Assembly: GCF_002002885.1 (NCBI RefSeq)
Contig: NZ_CP019510.1
Location: 1,488,001-1,552,000 of the forward strand
Reading direction: 5' to 3'
Source of the DNA: Janthinobacterium sp. LM6
GTDB lineage: Bacteria > Pseudomonadota > Gammaproteobacteria > Burkholderiales > Burkholderiaceae_D
DNA: 64,000 bases
The notes beneath the pieces were generated by a model that saw nothing but the letters and a program-made list of their open reading frames with translations, did not search any database and had not been told where the DNA came from. Below are positions 20,240 through 33,097 of this stretch, in pieces. The first letter of the stretch is position 1. Every line of letters starts with the position of its first letter. Made by a program: the position numbers and the translations under genes.

Positions 20240-22316
20240 TCCGAACACACCCGAGACAGTAACCGCCAGCGACGAAGCCATCGTTGCCAAGCCCAAGCGC
20301 CGCACCAAGGCCCAGATCGAAGCCGACGCGGTTGCTGCAACCGCTGCTGCCGCCGCCGGCGACACTGCCGTGGCCAAGCCGAAGCGCCGCACGAAAGCCG
20401 ACGTGGCCGCCGATGCGCCCGTCGTCGCCGTCGCTGCTGAAACTGAAGCGGCGCCAGCCGCCAAGAAAACCCGCGCCAAGCCAGCCCTGAAAGCCGTCGC
20501 CGACGCCGCCGAAGCCGCCGCCGAAGCAGTCGCTGCCCCTGCGCCGCGTCCGCCGCGCGCCCGCGCCGCCGCCAAGGCCGCTGCCGCCGTCGCTGAAACG
20601 GCGCCGGAAGCCGTCGCCGACAAGCCTGCCGAAGCGCGCCCGACGCGCGGTCCGCGCCAGATGCGCGGCGTGCAGGCCGAGCGCGCGCTGCGCCAGCCGC
20701 CGCGCGCCGAAGCGCCGCAGGCGGCCGACGCCGTTGCCGCAGCGCCTGCCGCAGAGCAAGCTGCCGCGCCTGTCGCCGATGTGTTCGATGCCGAAGGCAA
20801 CCTCGTGTCCGGCCCGCGCCTGCCGCGCGGTCCGCGCAACGACGTGCCGGGCGCCGGCAAGAATGCCGGCAAGAGCCGCAAGAAGGGCAAGGGCCGCCAG
20901 GCTGCGCCGGGCAAGCTCAGCGACGCTGATGCTGTCTTCTCGTTCGTCACTTCCGACGCGTTCGACAGCGAAGAAGGCGGCACGGGCCGCGTACAGAAAG
21001 CCGTCGTGCGCCGCGACCTGACGTCCGACGACGACGCGCCGAAGCTGCACAAGGTGCTGGCCGAAGCCGGTCTCGGTTCGCGCCGCGACATGGAAGACCT
21101 GATCATTTCGGGCCGCGTGTCCGTCAATGGCGAGCCGGCCCACATTGGCCAGCGCATCCTGCCGAGCGACCACGTGCGCATCAACGGTAAATTGATCCAG
21201 CGCCGCGTCAGCAAGAAGCCGCCACGCGTATTGGTCTACCACAAGCCGGCCGGCGAAATCGTCAGCCATAATGACCCGGACGGCCGTCCATCCGTATTCG
21301 ACCGCTTGCCGACCATGAAAGCCGGCAAGTGGCTGGCCGTTGGCCGCCTCGACTTCAACACGGAAGGCTTGCTGCTGTTTACCACTTCCGGTGACCTGGC
21401 CAACCGCCTGATGCACCCGCGCTACGGCATCGACCGCGAGTACGCCGTGCGTACCCTGGGCGAGCTGGAAGAGGGCATGCGCCAGAAACTGCTGGCCGGC
21501 GTCGAGCTGGAAGACGGTCTGGCGCAGTTCTCGAAGATCGCCGATGGCGGCGGCGAAGGCATCAACAAGTGGTACCGCGTAGTGATCGGCGAAGGCCGTA
21601 ACCGCGAAGTGCGCCGCATGTTCGAAGCCATCGGCCTGACCGTCTCGCGCCTGATCCGTACCCGCTACGGCGCCATGACCCTGCCGAGCGGCCTGAAGCG
21701 CGGCCGCTGGGAAGAGATGGATGAAAACACCGTGCGCGACCTGCTGACGGCCTACGGCATCGAAAAGAAAATGCCGGCATCGGGCGACCCCCGTGCCGCT
21801 GGCGCCGCCAAGGGCCGCGAAGCGCGCAAGGCGAGCCGCGATGACGAGCCGAATGGCAACCGCATCGATGTGAGCAACCGCAACGCCGATCCTTTCCCGG
21901 TCGCGCCGCGCCGTGGCCAGCCGCAAGGTCAGTTTGCCCGTCCGCAAGGCCAGGGTCGCCCAGGCGGCGCCGGCCGTCCAGGCGACGCGCGTGGTCCTGG
22001 CCGTGGCCAGCCGCAAGGTCCGTTCCAGGGTGGTCAGCCCCGCTCGTCGGCATCGTTCGAAGGCGCGCCGCAAGGCCAGGGTCGTCCGCCGCGTGCGGCA
22101 GGCCAGGGTCAAGGCCGTCCGGGTGGCGAAGGCCGCGCGCCGCAGCGCGGTCCGCGCCAGCCCGATCCGCTGCAAACGGCCTTCGGCTTCGCCAACACGG
22201 GTCCGCGCCGCAATACGGGTGGTGGTGCCGGTGGGCAACGTTCCGGTGGCCAGCCGCGTGGCGGCATGGATCGTGGCGGCATGGATGGCATGCCGCGCCG
22301 CCGCAGCAAAGGTTAA
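20232..22316 (+). CDS. rluB: 23S rRNA pseudouridine synthase (RluB/RsuA family) with long tails
   Basis: Isomerises a uridine in 23S rRNA (U2605 in E. coli RluB). The 694-aa protein is about 2.5 times the E. coli length. Residues 1 to ~265 are Ala/Pro/Lys-rich with repeats of AKPKRRTKA. An S4 RNA-binding domain follows ([18 protein letters not shown]), then the synthase domain with catalytic Asp374 in [14 protein letters not shown]. The last ~150 residues are Gly/Arg/Gln/Pro-rich (repeated PQGQ, RPGG). The basic, disordered tails probably add RNA contacts. The start at 20232 overlaps the scpB stop; an earlier TTG is less likely. The exact target uridine is an inference from family. Confidence 0.88.
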   Translation: MNNPNTPETVTASDEAIVAKPKRRTKAQIEADAVAATAAAAAGDTAVAKPKRRTKADVAADAPVVAVAAETEAAPAAKKTRAKPALKAVADAAEAAAEAVAAPAPRPPRARAAAKAAAAVAETAPEAVADKPAEARPTRGPRQMRGVQAERALRQPPRAEAPQAADAVAAAPAAEQAAAPVADVFDAEGNLVSGPRLPRGPRNDVPGAGKNAGKSRKKGKGRQAAPGKLSDADAVFSFVTSDAFDSEEGGTGRVQKAVVRRDLTSDDDAPKLHKVLAEAGLGSRRDMEDLIISGRVSVNGEPAHIGQRILPSDHVRINGKLIQRRVSKKPPRVLVYHKPAGEIVSHNDPDGRPSVFDRLPTMKAGKWLAVGRLDFNTEGLLLFTTSGDLANRLMHPRYGIDREYAVRTLGELEEGMRQKLLAGVELEDGLAQFSKIADGGGEGINKWYRVVIGEGRNREVRRMFEAIGLTVSRLIRTRYGAMTLPSGLKRGRWEEMDENTVRDLLTAYGIEKKMPASGDPRAAGAAKGREARKASRDDEPNGNRIDVSNRNADPFPVAPRRGQPQGQFARPQGQGRPGGAGRPGDARGPGRGQPQGPFQGGQPRSSASFEGAPQGQGRPPRAAGQGQGRPGGEGRAPQRGPRQPDPLQTAFGFANTGPRRNTGGGAGGQRSGGQPRGGMDRGGMDGMPRRRSKG

Positions 22317-22408
22317 TCGGGAAGAGTTTCTTCTTGCGCGCCCGCCGATCTGCCGCGGGTGCGCGCTCTTGTAACTGTTGTAAGCCGGGCCGCTCCGCGT
22401 GTGCGGCA

Positions 22409-22437
22409 TTGCGGCGAAGTTAATAAGAGGTTATAAT
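22409..22437 (+). promoter_or_regulatory. Sigma-70 promoter upstream of the rimP operon
   Basis: TTGCGG (22409-22414), a 17-bp spacer and a perfect TATAAT (22432-22437). Transcription should start near 22444 and meets a terminator about 90 nt later. Confidence 0.7.
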
Positions 22438-22443
22438 CTGCAG

Positions 22444-22537
22444 CCTAATAAAAGTTCTCCGCAGGGTTGTTTGGTGGGGAGTGCTTTCATCTGGTTGGGG
22501 AAATACAAGAAGATGGGCAGATGCCCATTTTTTTTTT
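22444..22537 (+). ncRNA. Candidate leader/attenuator RNA or sRNA upstream of rimP
   Basis: The stretch lies between a consensus promoter and a strong intrinsic terminator and contains no coding frame. It includes a CTCC/GGGGAG hairpin around 22456-22481. Premature-termination leaders upstream of rimP have been described in gammaproteobacteria, so attenuation of the rimP-nusA-infB operon is one reading; a free sRNA is the other. Confidence 0.5.
22513..22537 (+). terminator. Strong terminator in front of rimP
   Basis: Stem ATGGGC/GCCCAT with loop AGAT is followed by ten T residues. It lies 124 bp before the rimP start and about 200 bp after the rluB stop, so it acts either as attenuator or as the end of an sRNA. 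Confidence 0.8.
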
Positions 22538-22661
22538 GTTGAACCGTTTGTAATGGCGCCAACAAGGGGCCATATATGACTTGAATGCGTGTTTTTGCAT
22601 GTTGTAGGCGCCCGATGTGGCGCCGTCATGCCGAAAACGGGCCTTATTTCTGGAGAATTTC
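22538..22661 (+). promoter_or_regulatory. rimP leader downstream of the terminator
   Basis: Contains TTGTAA (22549) and ATATAT (22573) as a possible second promoter, and a GGCGCC-CGATGT-GGCGCC hairpin near 22606-22624. GGAG at 22652-22655 serves the TTG start of rimP. Confidence 0.35.
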
Positions 22662-24712
<2,051 letters not shown>

Positions 24713-24758
24713 TTTGAGTATCTTTATCATCTCCGCGACACATAGAAAAGAGGACTGA

Positions 24759-27617
24759 ATGGCGAGTAACAACGTAGCCCAATTTGCCACCGAACTGAAG
24801 ATGCCTGCAGATTTGCTGCTGACGCAGCTGCGTTCTGCCGGCGTCGAGAAAAGTTCGACGTCAGATCCATTGTCGAAAGATGATAAGGACAAGCTTTTGG
24901 ATCATCTGCGCCGCACACACGGCGCAGCGGCTGACACAGAAAAGAAGAAAATCACCGTGACCCGCAAGGAAACGACTGAAATCAAGCAAGCTGACGCCAC
25001 CGGCAAATCGCGCACCATCCAGGTGGAAGTGCGCAAGAAACGCACTTTCGTCCAGCGTGACGAAGCTGCGCCGGTCGCAGCTGAACCGGTCGCGCCTGCC
25101 GCACCGGTAATCGATCCCGCCGACGTGGCGCGCCGTGAAGAAGAAGCCCGTAAACAGGCTGAACTGATCGCCCGCCAGGAAGCCGATCTGCGCGAAAAGC
25201 AAGAACGTCTGGCCAAGCTCGACGCGGAAAAAGAAGCCCAGGCGAAAGCCACGCAACAGGCTGAACTGGCTGCGAAGAAAGAAGCGGAAGCGGAAGCGAA
25301 GAAAGCCGCTGCCAAGGCTGCTGCCGCGCCTGCCGCCAGCGCTGCTGCGCCTGTCGTTGACGACGCCGCCGCCGAAGCGAAAAAAGCTGCTGCTGCCGAA
25401 GAAGCGAAGAAGAAAGCGGCTGCCGCTGCTGTTGCCGCCAAGGAAGCCGCTGACAAAGCGGAAGCCACCGAGCGTGCCCGCAAGGCCGTTGCCGACGAAG
25501 TTGCCCAGATCAAGGCCATGATGAACGCGCCACGCCGCGCCATCAAGGCACCGGAACCCGTACCGGTTCCCGTGAAGCCGAAGGCGCCGGAAGGCACCTT
25601 GCACAAGCCTGCTGACAAGAAACCTGGCGACAAGCCGGGCGACAAGAAGCCTGCTGTTGCAGACAAGAAATCCATCAAGTCGGCGAACGTGTCGTCCACC
25701 TGGTCCGATGACGCGAAAAAACGCGGCACCACCGGTGGTCCCAAGCCACGCGGCAACAGCGGCCCAGGCGGCCGTGACAGCTGGCGCGGTGGCGCGAAGG
25801 GCCGTCGCCCGACGCACCATGACGACCGTGAATCGAACTTCCAGGCTCCTACGGAAGCCGTCGTCAAAGACGTGCACGTACCGGAAACGATCACCGTGGC
25901 CGAATTGGCGCACAAAATGTCCGTCAAGGCATCCGAAGTCATCAAGCATTTGATGAAATTGGGCCAGATGTGCACGATCAACCAGGTGCTGGACCAGGAA
26001 ACCGCCATGATTCTGGTGGAAGAAATGGGCCACAAGGCGTTTGCCGCCGAACTGGACGATCCGGAAGCGCTGCTGGCCGATGTGGGCGAACACGCGCACT
26101 TCGAAACCAAGCCACGCGCACCGGTGGTCACCGTCATGGGTCACGTCGACCACGGCAAGACCTCGCTGCTGGACTATATTCGTCGCGCCAAGGTTGCATC
26201 GGGCGAAGCGGGCGGCATTACGCAGCATATCGGCGCTTACCACGTCGATACGCCACGCGGCATGATCACCTTCCTCGACACCCCGGGTCACGAAGCGTTT
26301 ACCGCGATGCGTGCCCGTGGCGCCAAGGCAACCGACATCGTCATTCTGGTGGTTGCCGCCGACGATGGCGTGATGCCGCAAACGAAAGAAGCGATTGCCC
26401 ATGCGAAAGCAGCCGGCGTACCGCTGGTGGTGGCGATCAACAAGGTCGACAAACCGGGCGGCAACGTGGACCGCGTGACGCAGGAACTGGTCGCCGAACA
26501 AGTCGTGCCGGAAGAATACGGTGGCGAATCGCCATTCGTGCCGGTCTCGGCCAAAACGGGTCAGGGTATCGACGACCTGCTGGAACAAGTGCTGTTGCAA
26601 GCCGAAGTGCTGGAACTGACGGCGCCGGTCGAAGCGCCTGCGCGCGGCCTGGTAGTCGAGGCGCGTCTGGACAAGGGCCGTGGTCCTGTCGCGACGATCC
26701 TGGTGCAGTCCGGTACCTTGCGCCGCGGCGACGTGATCCTGGCTGGCTCTTCGTATGGCCGTGTTCGCGCCATGCTGGACGAGAACGGCAAAGCCATCGC
26801 TGAAGCGGGCCCTTCGATTCCGGTCGAAATCCAGGGTCTGACGGAAGTGCCTGTTGCCGGTGAAGAAGTTGTCGTCATGGCTGACGAGCGCAAGGCGCGT
26901 GAAATCGGTCTGTTCCGTCAAGGTAAGTTCCGCGACGTGAAACTGGCGAAGCAGCAAGCTGCGAAACTGGAAAACATGTTCGACCAGATGGCCGAAGGCG
27001 AAGTGAAAAACTTGCCATTGATCATCAAAACCGACGTGCAAGGTTCGCAAGAAGCGCTGGTCGGTTCGCTGCAGAAACTGTCGACCTCCGAAGTGCGCGT
27101 ACAAGTGGTTCACGCAGCCGTCGGCGGCATCACGGAATCGGACGTCAACCTGGCAGTCGCCTCGAAAGCGGTCATCATCGGCTTCAACGCCCGTGCTGAT
27201 GCCCAGGCGCGCAAGCTGGCCGAGTCGAATGGCGTGGACATTCGCTACTACAACATCATTTACGATGCGATCGATGAGATCAAATCGGCGTTGTCGGGCA
27301 TGTTGGCACCAGAGAAACGCGAAACGGTCATCGGCCAGGTCGAGATCCGCCAGGTTATCCTGGTCTCGAAAGTGGGCGCGATTGCCGGTTGCCTGGTCAC
27401 CGATGGCGTGGTCAAGCGTGCTTCTTCCGTCCGCCTGTTGCGCAACAACATCGTGGTGTGGAGCGGCGAGATCGACTCCCTGAAACGCTTCAAGGACGAT
27501 GCGAAAGAAGTTCGCGCCGGTCTGGAGTGCGGCCTGTCGCTGAAGAACTACAACGACATTCAGGTTGGCGACACGCTGGAAGTGTTCGAAGTCCAGGAAA
27601 TCGCTCGTACCCTGTAA
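24759..27617 (+). CDS. infB: Translation initiation factor IF-2
   Basis: GTPase that places fMet-tRNA on the 30S subunit and promotes subunit joining. At 952 aa it is a long IF-2. It has an N-terminal winged-helix-like domain ([15 protein letters not shown]), about 330 residues of charged Ala/Lys/Glu-rich linker, a second small IF2-N domain (about 385-435), the G domain with G1 GHVDHGKTS near residue 461, G3 DTPGHE and G4 NKVDKPGG, and then domains II-IV ending in [14 protein letters not shown] lies nine bases before the ATG. It follows nusA by 46 bp in the same operon. Confidence 0.97.
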   Translation: MASNNVAQFATELKMPADLLLTQLRSAGVEKSSTSDPLSKDDKDKLLDHLRRTHGAAADTEKKKITVTRKETTEIKQADATGKSRTIQVEVRKKRTFVQRDEAAPVAAEPVAPAAPVIDPADVARREEEARKQAELIARQEADLREKQERLAKLDAEKEAQAKATQQAELAAKKEAEAEAKKAAAKAAAAPAASAAAPVVDDAAAEAKKAAAAEEAKKKAAAAAVAAKEAADKAEATERARKAVADEVAQIKAMMNAPRRAIKAPEPVPVPVKPKAPEGTLHKPADKKPGDKPGDKKPAVADKKSIKSANVSSTWSDDAKKRGTTGGPKPRGNSGPGGRDSWRGGAKGRRPTHHDDRESNFQAPTEAVVKDVHVPETITVAELAHKMSVKASEVIKHLMKLGQMCTINQVLDQETAMILVEEMGHKAFAAELDDPEALLADVGEHAHFETKPRAPVVTVMGHVDHGKTSLLDYIRRAKVASGEAGGITQHIGAYHVDTPRGMITFLDTPGHEAFTAMRARGAKATDIVILVVAADDGVMPQTKEAIAHAKAAGVPLVVAINKVDKPGGNVDRVTQELVAEQVVPEEYGGESPFVPVSAKTGQGIDDLLEQVLLQAEVLELTAPVEAPARGLVVEARLDKGRGPVATILVQSGTLRRGDVILAGSSYGRVRAMLDENGKAIAEAGPSIPVEIQGLTEVPVAGEEVVVMADERKAREIGLFRQGKFRDVKLAKQQAAKLENMFDQMAEGEVKNLPLIIKTDVQGSQEALVGSLQKLSTSEVRVQVVHAAVGGITESDVNLAVASKAVIIGFNARADAQARKLAESNGVDIRYYNIIYDAIDEIKSALSGMLAPEKRETVIGQVEIRQVILVSKVGAIAGCLVTDGVVKRASSVRLLRNNIVVWSGEIDSLKRFKDDAKEVRAGLECGLSLKNYNDIQVGDTLEVFEVQEIARTL

Positions 27618-27631
27618 TCACAGCAGTAATG

Positions 27632-27655
27632 GCGCGGACATATCTTTGTCCGCGC
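27632..27655 (+). other. Intercistronic hairpin infB-rbfA
   Basis: A perfect 9-bp stem (GCGCGGACA/TGTCCGCGC, loop TATCTT) without a T tract, 15 bp after the infB stop. It is more likely an mRNA stability or processing element than a terminator. Confidence 0.55.
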
Positions 27656-27731
27656 AAACACGTGGGGCGCATTGGTCAACGGGCAACCGTTTGACCCATG
27701 CGCCCTGCGGCACTTAGGACAGCATAAAATC

Positions 27732-28160
27732 ATGGCTAAACATAGCAAAACCATGCCAGCGCGCGGCTTGCGCGTGGCCGACCAGATCCAGCGCGATCTG
27801 GCTGAAATCGTCGCCTACGAATTGAAGGACCCGCGCGTCGGCACGATGATCACCATCACCGAAGTGCAGATCACGCCCGATTACGCGCACGCCAAGGTGT
27901 TTTTCACGATGTTGAAAGACAGCAAGGAAGCCATCAAGAACACCACCGAGGGCCTGATGGCCGCGGCCGGCTTCATCCGTGGCTTGCTGGGCAAGCGCCT
28001 GCACATCCACACCTTGCCGATGTTGCATTTCGTGCACGATAGCTCGACTTCGCGCGGCATGGAAATGTCCTTGCTGATCGACAAGGCCAACGCTACGCGC
28101 GCGGCCGATGCCGAGCCGGACGCGAAACCGGAAGACAAAGCGGACGAGCATGGCGGGTAG
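27732..28160 (+). CDS. rbfA: Ribosome-binding factor A
   Basis: A KH-fold protein acting late in 30S maturation and in cold adaptation. It is 142 aa. Motifs: [14 protein letters not shown] near the N-terminus, [23 protein letters not shown], and the [14 protein letters not shown] strand/helix. The start at ATG 27732 matches the family N-terminus ([18 protein letters not shown]); the open frame extends 60 nt upstream without support. An AGGA at 27715 is about 12 bases away, rather distant. The 3' end overlaps truB by 11 bp. Confidence 0.95.
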   Translation: MAKHSKTMPARGLRVADQIQRDLAEIVAYELKDPRVGTMITITEVQITPDYAHAKVFFTMLKDSKEAIKNTTEGLMAAAGFIRGLLGKRLHIHTLPMLHFVHDSSTSRGMEMSLLIDKANATRAADAEPDAKPEDKADEHGG

Positions 28161-29085
28161 TAAGCGGCCGCCAGGCATCAAGCGGGTGCGCGACCTGGTC
28201 GACGGCGTCTTGCTGCTGGATAAGCCTGTCGGCTGGTCCAGCAATGACGCCCTGATCAAGGCCAAGCGCGTGCTGAACGCGAAGAAGGCGGGCCATACGG
28301 GCACGCTGGACCCGTTCGCCACGGGCTTGCTGCCGCTGTGCTTTGGCGAGGCGACGAAGTTCTCGCAGGACTTGCTGGAAGCCGATAAAACCTACGAAAC
28401 CCTGGTGCACCTGGGGCAGACGACGGATACGGGCGATACCGAGGGCGAAGTGCTGGAAACGCGCGACGTCAACGTCACCGAAGAGCAGATCGAAGCCGTG
28501 CTGGCGCAGTTCCGTGGGCCGATCCTGCAGACGCCGCCCATGTACTCGGCCTTGAAAAGGGACGGCAAGCCCTTATATGAGTATGCAAGGGCCGGCATCA
28601 CCCTGGAGCGCGAAGCGCGCCCGGTGACCATCCACAAGCTCGAGTTCCTCGGCTACGAAGCCCCGTTCCTGAAATTGTCCGTGATGTGCAGCAAGGGCAC
28701 GTATATCCGCGTGCTGGGCGAAGACATCGGCCGTGCCTTGGGTTGCGGCGGTCATTTGAACGCCTTGCGCCGCACGCACGTGGGCAACCTGACCCTCGAC
28801 GGCGTCGTCACCTTGGACGAGCTGACGGCGCATGCCGCGCCGTTGAGCCTGCTGGCGCCCGTCGATGCCTTGCTGTCGAGTTTCCCTGCCGTCCAGCTGA
28901 CGGAAGAATTGGCCAAGCGTTTCCTGCACGGCCAGCGCATCGCGCTGGGCAAGGAAGACGTCGCCGTGCCAGCCGAGCCGGGCAGGGTGCGCGTGTATCA
29001 CGACAGCAAGCTGCTGGGCACGGGCCAGTTGCAGGAATACAGCATCCTGGCGCCCGAGCGGCTCATTGCCACGGCGCATCAATAA
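28150..29085 (+). CDS. truB: tRNA pseudouridine(55) synthase
   Basis: Makes pseudouridine 55 in the T loop of tRNAs. It is 311 aa. It shows [15 protein letters not shown], the catalytic motif [14 protein letters not shown] (Asp54), the KTYE segment and the thumb/PUA-like C-terminal part. ATG 28150 lies inside the end of rbfA and gives the normal N-terminus; the frame extends upstream into rbfA. It is the last gene of the rimP operon and is followed by a clear terminator. Confidence 0.96.
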   Translation: MAGSKRPPGIKRVRDLVDGVLLLDKPVGWSSNDALIKAKRVLNAKKAGHTGTLDPFATGLLPLCFGEATKFSQDLLEADKTYETLVHLGQTTDTGDTEGEVLETRDVNVTEEQIEAVLAQFRGPILQTPPMYSALKRDGKPLYEYARAGITLEREARPVTIHKLEFLGYEAPFLKLSVMCSKGTYIRVLGEDIGRALGCGGHLNALRRTHVGNLTLDGVVTLDELTAHAAPLSLLAPVDALLSSFPAVQLTEELAKRFLHGQRIALGKEDVAVPAEPGRVRVYHDSKLLGTGQLQEYSILAPERLIATAHQ

Positions 29086-29109
29086 GTCACAGCAACGTCA
29101 TATTACCCA

Positions 29110-29139
29110 GCGACACTCGTCAAACAGTGTCGCTTTTTT
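29110..29139 (+). terminator. Terminator of the rimP-truB operon
   Basis: An 8-bp stem (GCGACACT/AGTGTCGC, 8-nt loop) is followed by six T residues. Confidence 0.85.
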
Positions 29140-29200
29140 AAACAAACCGTCCCCGACTGCGGGAGCCGCCAGCATTTTTAGATAGCGTTGCAACGCAACA

Positions 29201-29209
29201 TGCTATACT
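29201..29209 (+). promoter_or_regulatory. Extended -10 promoter of typA
   Basis: TGCTATACT is an extended -10 element (TGnTATACT) with no good -35 box upstream. It lies 84 bp before the typA start. Confidence 0.45.
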
Positions 29210-29292
29210 ACGCGGTTCCGGAAATAGATTAGCATTCGGGTATCTCGTACATCTTGTACGCACTCCGCAGTTTTTCAGTAACTACTACGACC

Positions 29293-31125
29293 ATGTCAAA
29301 TACAAAACGCGCAATTCGTAATATCGCCATTATCGCCCACGTTGACCACGGCAAAACCACGCTGGTGGATCAGCTGCTGCGCCAGTCCGGCACCTTCCGT
29401 GAAAACCAAGCGGTCGACACCCGAGTCATGGACTCGAACGACCTGGAAAAGGAGCGCGGCATTACGATTCTGTCGAAGAACTGCGCCGTTGAGTACGAAG
29501 GCACCCACATCAACATCGTCGACACCCCAGGCCACGCCGACTTCGGCGGCGAAGTGGAACGTGTTCTGTCGATGGTGGACTCGGTTCTGCTGCTGATCGA
29601 TGCACAAGAAGGCCCGATGCCGCAAACCCGTTTCGTCACGCGCAAGGCGCTGGCACTGGGTCTGAAGCCTATCGTTATCGTCAACAAGATCGACCGTCCA
29701 GGCGCACGTCCGGACTGGGCCATCAACCAGACGTTCGAACTGTTCGACAAGCTGGGCGCTACCGACGAACAACTGGACTTCCCTATCGTTTACGCTTCGG
29801 GCCTGAACGGCTATGCCGGCCTGACCGAAGACGTGCGCGGCGGCGACATGAAGCCGATGTTCGACGCCATCCTGGAACACGTTCCAGTGCGTGACGACAA
29901 TCCGGAAGGACCGCTGCAAATGCAGATCACCTCGCTGGACTACTCGTCGTACGTCGGCAAGATCGGCATTGGCCGCGTCAACCGCGGTACCGTCAAAGTT
30001 GGTCAAGACGTGCTGGTCATCAATGGCCCAGGCGCCACGCCAATCAAAGGCCGCATCAATCAGGTGCTGAACTTCAAGGGCCTGGAGCGCGTGCTGGTGG
30101 ACGAAGCCGTTGCCGGCGACATCTGCCTGATCAACGGTATCGACGAAATCGGCATCGGTTCGACCCTGTGCGCAGTGGACACGCCTGAAGCGCTGCCTAT
30201 GCTGACCGTCGACGAGCCGACCCTGACCATGAACTTCATGGTCAACAACTCGCCACTGGCTGGCCGCGAAGGCAAGTTCGTTACCTCGCGTCAACTGCGT
30301 GACCGTCTGGAAAAAGAATTGAAAGCCAACGTTGCTCTGCGCGTGGCGCCAACCGACGACGACACGATCTTCGAAGTATCGGGCCGCGGCGAGCTGCACC
30401 TGACGATTCTGATCGAAAACATGCGTCGCGAAGGCTTCGAGCTGGCCGTATCGCGTCCACGCGTGGTCTTCAAAATGGTCGATGGCGTGCGCCACGAGCC
30501 GTTTGAAAACCTGTCGGTCGACGTTGAAGAAGCCAACCAGGGCGGCGTCATGGAAGAGCTGGGCCGTCGTCGCGGCGACCTGCAAAACATGGAATCGGAT
30601 GGCAAGGGCCGCGTGCGTCTCGAGTACCTGATCCCGGCGCGTGGCCTGATCGGCTTCCAGGGCGAATTCATGACCCTGACCCGCGGCACCGGCCTGATGA
30701 GCCACGTATTCCATGAATACGCACCAGTCGACAACACCCGTGGCGAAATGGCTGGCCGTCGTAACGGCGTGCTGATCTCGCAGGACGACGGCGCCGCTGT
30801 TGCTTACGCGATTTGGAAACTGCAAGACCGCGGCCGCATGTTCGTGTCGCACAATGACCCGGTCTACGAAGGCATGGTCATCGGTATCCACTCGCGCGAC
30901 AACGACCTGGTCGTCAACCCGATCAAGGGCAAGCAGCTGACCAACGTGCGTTCGTCGGGTACCGACGAAGCGGTGCGCCTGGTGCCGCCAATTCAGATGT
31001 CGCTGGAATACGCAGTCGAATTCATCGAGGACGACGAACTGGTGGAAATCACCCCGAAATCGATCCGTCTGCGCAAGCGCTTCCTGAAAGAGCACGAGCG
31101 TAAAAAAGCGTCGCGTGATTCGTAA
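29293..31125 (+). CDS. typA: Translational GTPase TypA/BipA
   Basis: A ribosome-associated GTPase of the EF-G family that helps 50S assembly and stress responses. It is 610 aa. Features: G1 AHVDHGKTT, switch I region with EKERGITI, G3 DTPGHADF, G4 NKID, and the BipA-specific C-terminal domain ([29 protein letters not shown]). ATG 29293 gives the standard N-terminus ([17 protein letters not shown]). It is monocistronic, with a promoter-like element upstream and large hairpins downstream. Confidence 0.97.
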   Translation: MSNTKRAIRNIAIIAHVDHGKTTLVDQLLRQSGTFRENQAVDTRVMDSNDLEKERGITILSKNCAVEYEGTHINIVDTPGHADFGGEVERVLSMVDSVLLLIDAQEGPMPQTRFVTRKALALGLKPIVIVNKIDRPGARPDWAINQTFELFDKLGATDEQLDFPIVYASGLNGYAGLTEDVRGGDMKPMFDAILEHVPVRDDNPEGPLQMQITSLDYSSYVGKIGIGRVNRGTVKVGQDVLVINGPGATPIKGRINQVLNFKGLERVLVDEAVAGDICLINGIDEIGIGSTLCAVDTPEALPMLTVDEPTLTMNFMVNNSPLAGREGKFVTSRQLRDRLEKELKANVALRVAPTDDDTIFEVSGRGELHLTILIENMRREGFELAVSRPRVVFKMVDGVRHEPFENLSVDVEEANQGGVMEELGRRRGDLQNMESDGKGRVRLEYLIPARGLIGFQGEFMTLTRGTGLMSHVFHEYAPVDNTRGEMAGRRNGVLISQDDGAAVAYAIWKLQDRGRMFVSHNDPVYEGMVIGIHSRDNDLVVNPIKGKQLTNVRSSGTDEAVRLVPPIQMSLEYAVEFIEDDELVEITPKSIRLRKRFLKEHERKKASRDS

Positions 31126-31136
31126 TCTGTTGTAGA

Positions 31137-31211
31137 GCATGGCCTGCGGGCCATGCCGCTTCCGGCCCGCTGCGCCGCGTCACCGTCACTGGTGAGGCGC
31201 GCAGCGGGTTT
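31137..31211 (+). terminator. Double hairpin after typA
   Basis: Two hairpins occur in series: GCATGGCC/GGCCATGC with loop TGCG (31137-31156), and CCCGCTGCGC/GCGCAGCGGG (31166-31208) containing an inner TCACC/GGTGA, followed by TTTGT. It probably terminates typA, although the T tail is short. Confidence 0.5.
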
Positions 31212-31243
31212 GTCATTTGCAGCTCCTGTTTTTTGTAGACACC

Positions 31244-32239
31244 ATGACTTCCTCTTCTTTGCCTTCCCGCCGCCTGTCCGTCGCCCCGATGATGGACTGG
31301 ACTGACCGCCATTGCCGCAAGTTCCACCGCGAAATCACGCGCCACACCTGGCTCTATACCGAGATGGTGACGACGGGCGCGCTCGTGTACGGCGACGTGG
31401 AGCGCCATCTGCGCTTCAACGAGGAAGAGCATCCGGTGGCGCTGCAGCTGGGCGGCAGCGATCCGACGGACCTGGCCACCAGCGCCAAGCTGGGCCAGCA
31501 GTGGGGCTATGACGAGGTCAACCTGAACTGCGGCTGCCCGTCCGAGCGCGTGCAAAAGGGCGCGTTTGGCGCCTGCCTGATGGCCGAGCCGCAACTGGTG
31601 GCCGACTGCGTAAAGGCCATGCGCGACGTGGTCGATATCGACGTGACGGTGAAACACCGCATCGGCATCGACGACAGCGAATCGTACGACTTCGTGCGCG
31701 ACTTCGTCGGCACCGTGGCCGACGCCGGCTGCAAGACGTTTATCGTGCATGCGCGTAACGCCATCCTGAAAGGGCTGAGTCCGAAGGAGAACCGTGAAGT
31801 GCCGCCCCTCAAGTATGACTATGCCTATCGTTTGAAGCGTGATTTTCCGCAATTCGAGTTCATTATCAACGGCGGCATCAAGACGCTCGAGGAAATCGAC
31901 CTGCACCTGCAGCACCTGGACGGCGTGATGCTGGGCCGCGAGGCGTATCACAACCCGTATGTGATGGCGCAGTTCGACCAGCGCTATTACGGCGACGACG
32001 CCCCCGCCAAAACGCGCGAACAGGTGCTCGAAGCGATGATTCCGTATATCAGCGCGCAGCTGGAAAAAGAGGCGGGGCGCTTGAAACTGAACAGCGTCAC
32101 GCGCCACATGCTGGGCTTGATGCAAAACCTGCCCGGCGCGCGCGGCTTCCGCCAGACCTTGTCGGATTCGAAGAAGCTGGCCTCGGGCGACCCCCGTTTG
32201 CTGCTGGAAGCGGCGGCGCGCTTGTCCTTGCCTGCCTGA
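31244..32239 (+). CDS. dusA: tRNA-dihydrouridine(20/20a) synthase
   Basis: An FMN-dependent enzyme reducing uridines 20 and 20a in the D loop of tRNA. It is 331 aa, with the DusA-type N-terminus SVAPMMDWTDRHCRKFHR, the catalytic Cys in NLNCGCPSERVQKGAFG (Cys98 by alignment with the usual NxxxGCPS motif), VKHRIGID, HARNAILKGLSPKENR and NGGIKT. ATG 31244 is taken because the longer frame starts at a TTG with no family match. The TGA stop overlaps the ATG of the next gene (TGATG), so the two are probably co-translated. Confidence 0.93.
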   Translation: MTSSSLPSRRLSVAPMMDWTDRHCRKFHREITRHTWLYTEMVTTGALVYGDVERHLRFNEEEHPVALQLGGSDPTDLATSAKLGQQWGYDEVNLNCGCPSERVQKGAFGACLMAEPQLVADCVKAMRDVVDIDVTVKHRIGIDDSESYDFVRDFVGTVADAGCKTFIVHARNAILKGLSPKENREVPPLKYDYAYRLKRDFPQFEFIINGGIKTLEEIDLHLQHLDGVMLGREAYHNPYVMAQFDQRYYGDDAPAKTREQVLEAMIPYISAQLEKEAGRLKLNSVTRHMLGLMQNLPGARGFRQTLSDSKKLASGDPRLLLEAAARLSLPA

Positions 32240-32703
32240 TGCGCGGCGACTGCCACGCCCATGCACAGCAGTTGCATGGCTACCTGCAAGCCGTCACCGC
32301 GCTGAAGGATGATGGCAGCCTGTTTCTTTGCGAGTATCTGGGGCCCGTCGCACCGCAGGCAGCGCTCGACGCGCTGTGCCGCGCACTGGAGATAGCGTCG
32401 GACGGCATGCGCCTGCAGCCGATCGAGAGCGTGGTGTGCAGCGGCGTCCTGTGCACGCCGCGCCAGTGGCTGCTCGAGCGCTTGAACCCGGCGAGCGAGG
32501 CCGACCGCCAGCCGCTCGACGCGCGCCTGTTCGATGGTTTCGAGAACGAACTGGCCGAACTGCTGAGCAGCGCACCCCGCTGGTATCAACTGGTATCATC
32601 GGGTCAGCGCAGCCTGGCCGGTCAATTGGGCGCCATCTGGAGCGTCTTTGTCTTTGGTACAGAGCGTCACGCCTATGTGATGCATTGCAGCTGGGACCGC
32701 TGA
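32239..32703 (+). CDS. Hypothetical protein translationally coupled to dusA
   Basis: A 154-aa protein I do not recognise. It is mixed alpha/beta with no signal peptide or membrane segment, so it is probably cytoplasmic. It contains Cys-rich spots (SVVCSGVLCTP) and a C-terminal FGTERHAYVMHCSW. The start codon overlaps the dusA stop, which argues that it is a real gene even though no family is obvious. Codon use looks like the neighbours. Confidence 0.7.
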   Translation: MRGDCHAHAQQLHGYLQAVTALKDDGSLFLCEYLGPVAPQAALDALCRALEIASDGMRLQPIESVVCSGVLCTPRQWLLERLNPASEADRQPLDARLFDGFENELAELLSSAPRWYQLVSSGQRSLAGQLGAIWSVFVFGTERHAYVMHCSWDR

Positions 32704-32928
32704 GCAAACTTGTCTATACCGGTGCCCTGGCGCACTGGTATTGTCCGCACCACCCCCTCCTCTGAATACCACTTCCGAAACGATGTCATATGGCTATGCC
32801 ATGTGTTGTAAATGCGCTGTTTCGGCGCACGGCCGCACTGTCGTGGGGCATTTCTATGGGGCAAGAAACGGCGTTGTTGCCATTTCCCCGAAGAAAGTTA
32901 ATCAGCCATTTATTCAGGTACTTATTGC

Positions 32929-32958
32929 TTGCTTTGAGGCAAAATTTACACCTATAAT
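32929..32958 (+). promoter_or_regulatory. Candidate sigma-70 promoter of the chemoreceptor gene
   Basis: TTGCTT (32929-32934), 18-bp spacer, perfect TATAAT (32953-32958) inside AT-rich DNA. This gives a leader of about 260 nt. Confidence 0.5.
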
Positions 32959-33097
32959 TGATTATAGACAAATATTTCTCATATGAATGTTTGATGTTGA
33001 TCTCACATCATCGGTGTCAAAAATTCAGTCCGTGGAACAAATTTGCATTCGCAGTCACTGGTGGTTTTCAGGGCTGTTGTAGACCAGGAAGTACCCC

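Noticed and set aside
19983-22409. 808-aa minus-strand open frame opposite scpB/rluB
   Set aside because: Ala/Arg/Gly-rich shadow of the low-complexity rluB tails.
24861-27113. 750-aa minus-strand frame opposite infB
   Set aside because: Shadow of infB; Phe/Arg/His-rich without motifs.
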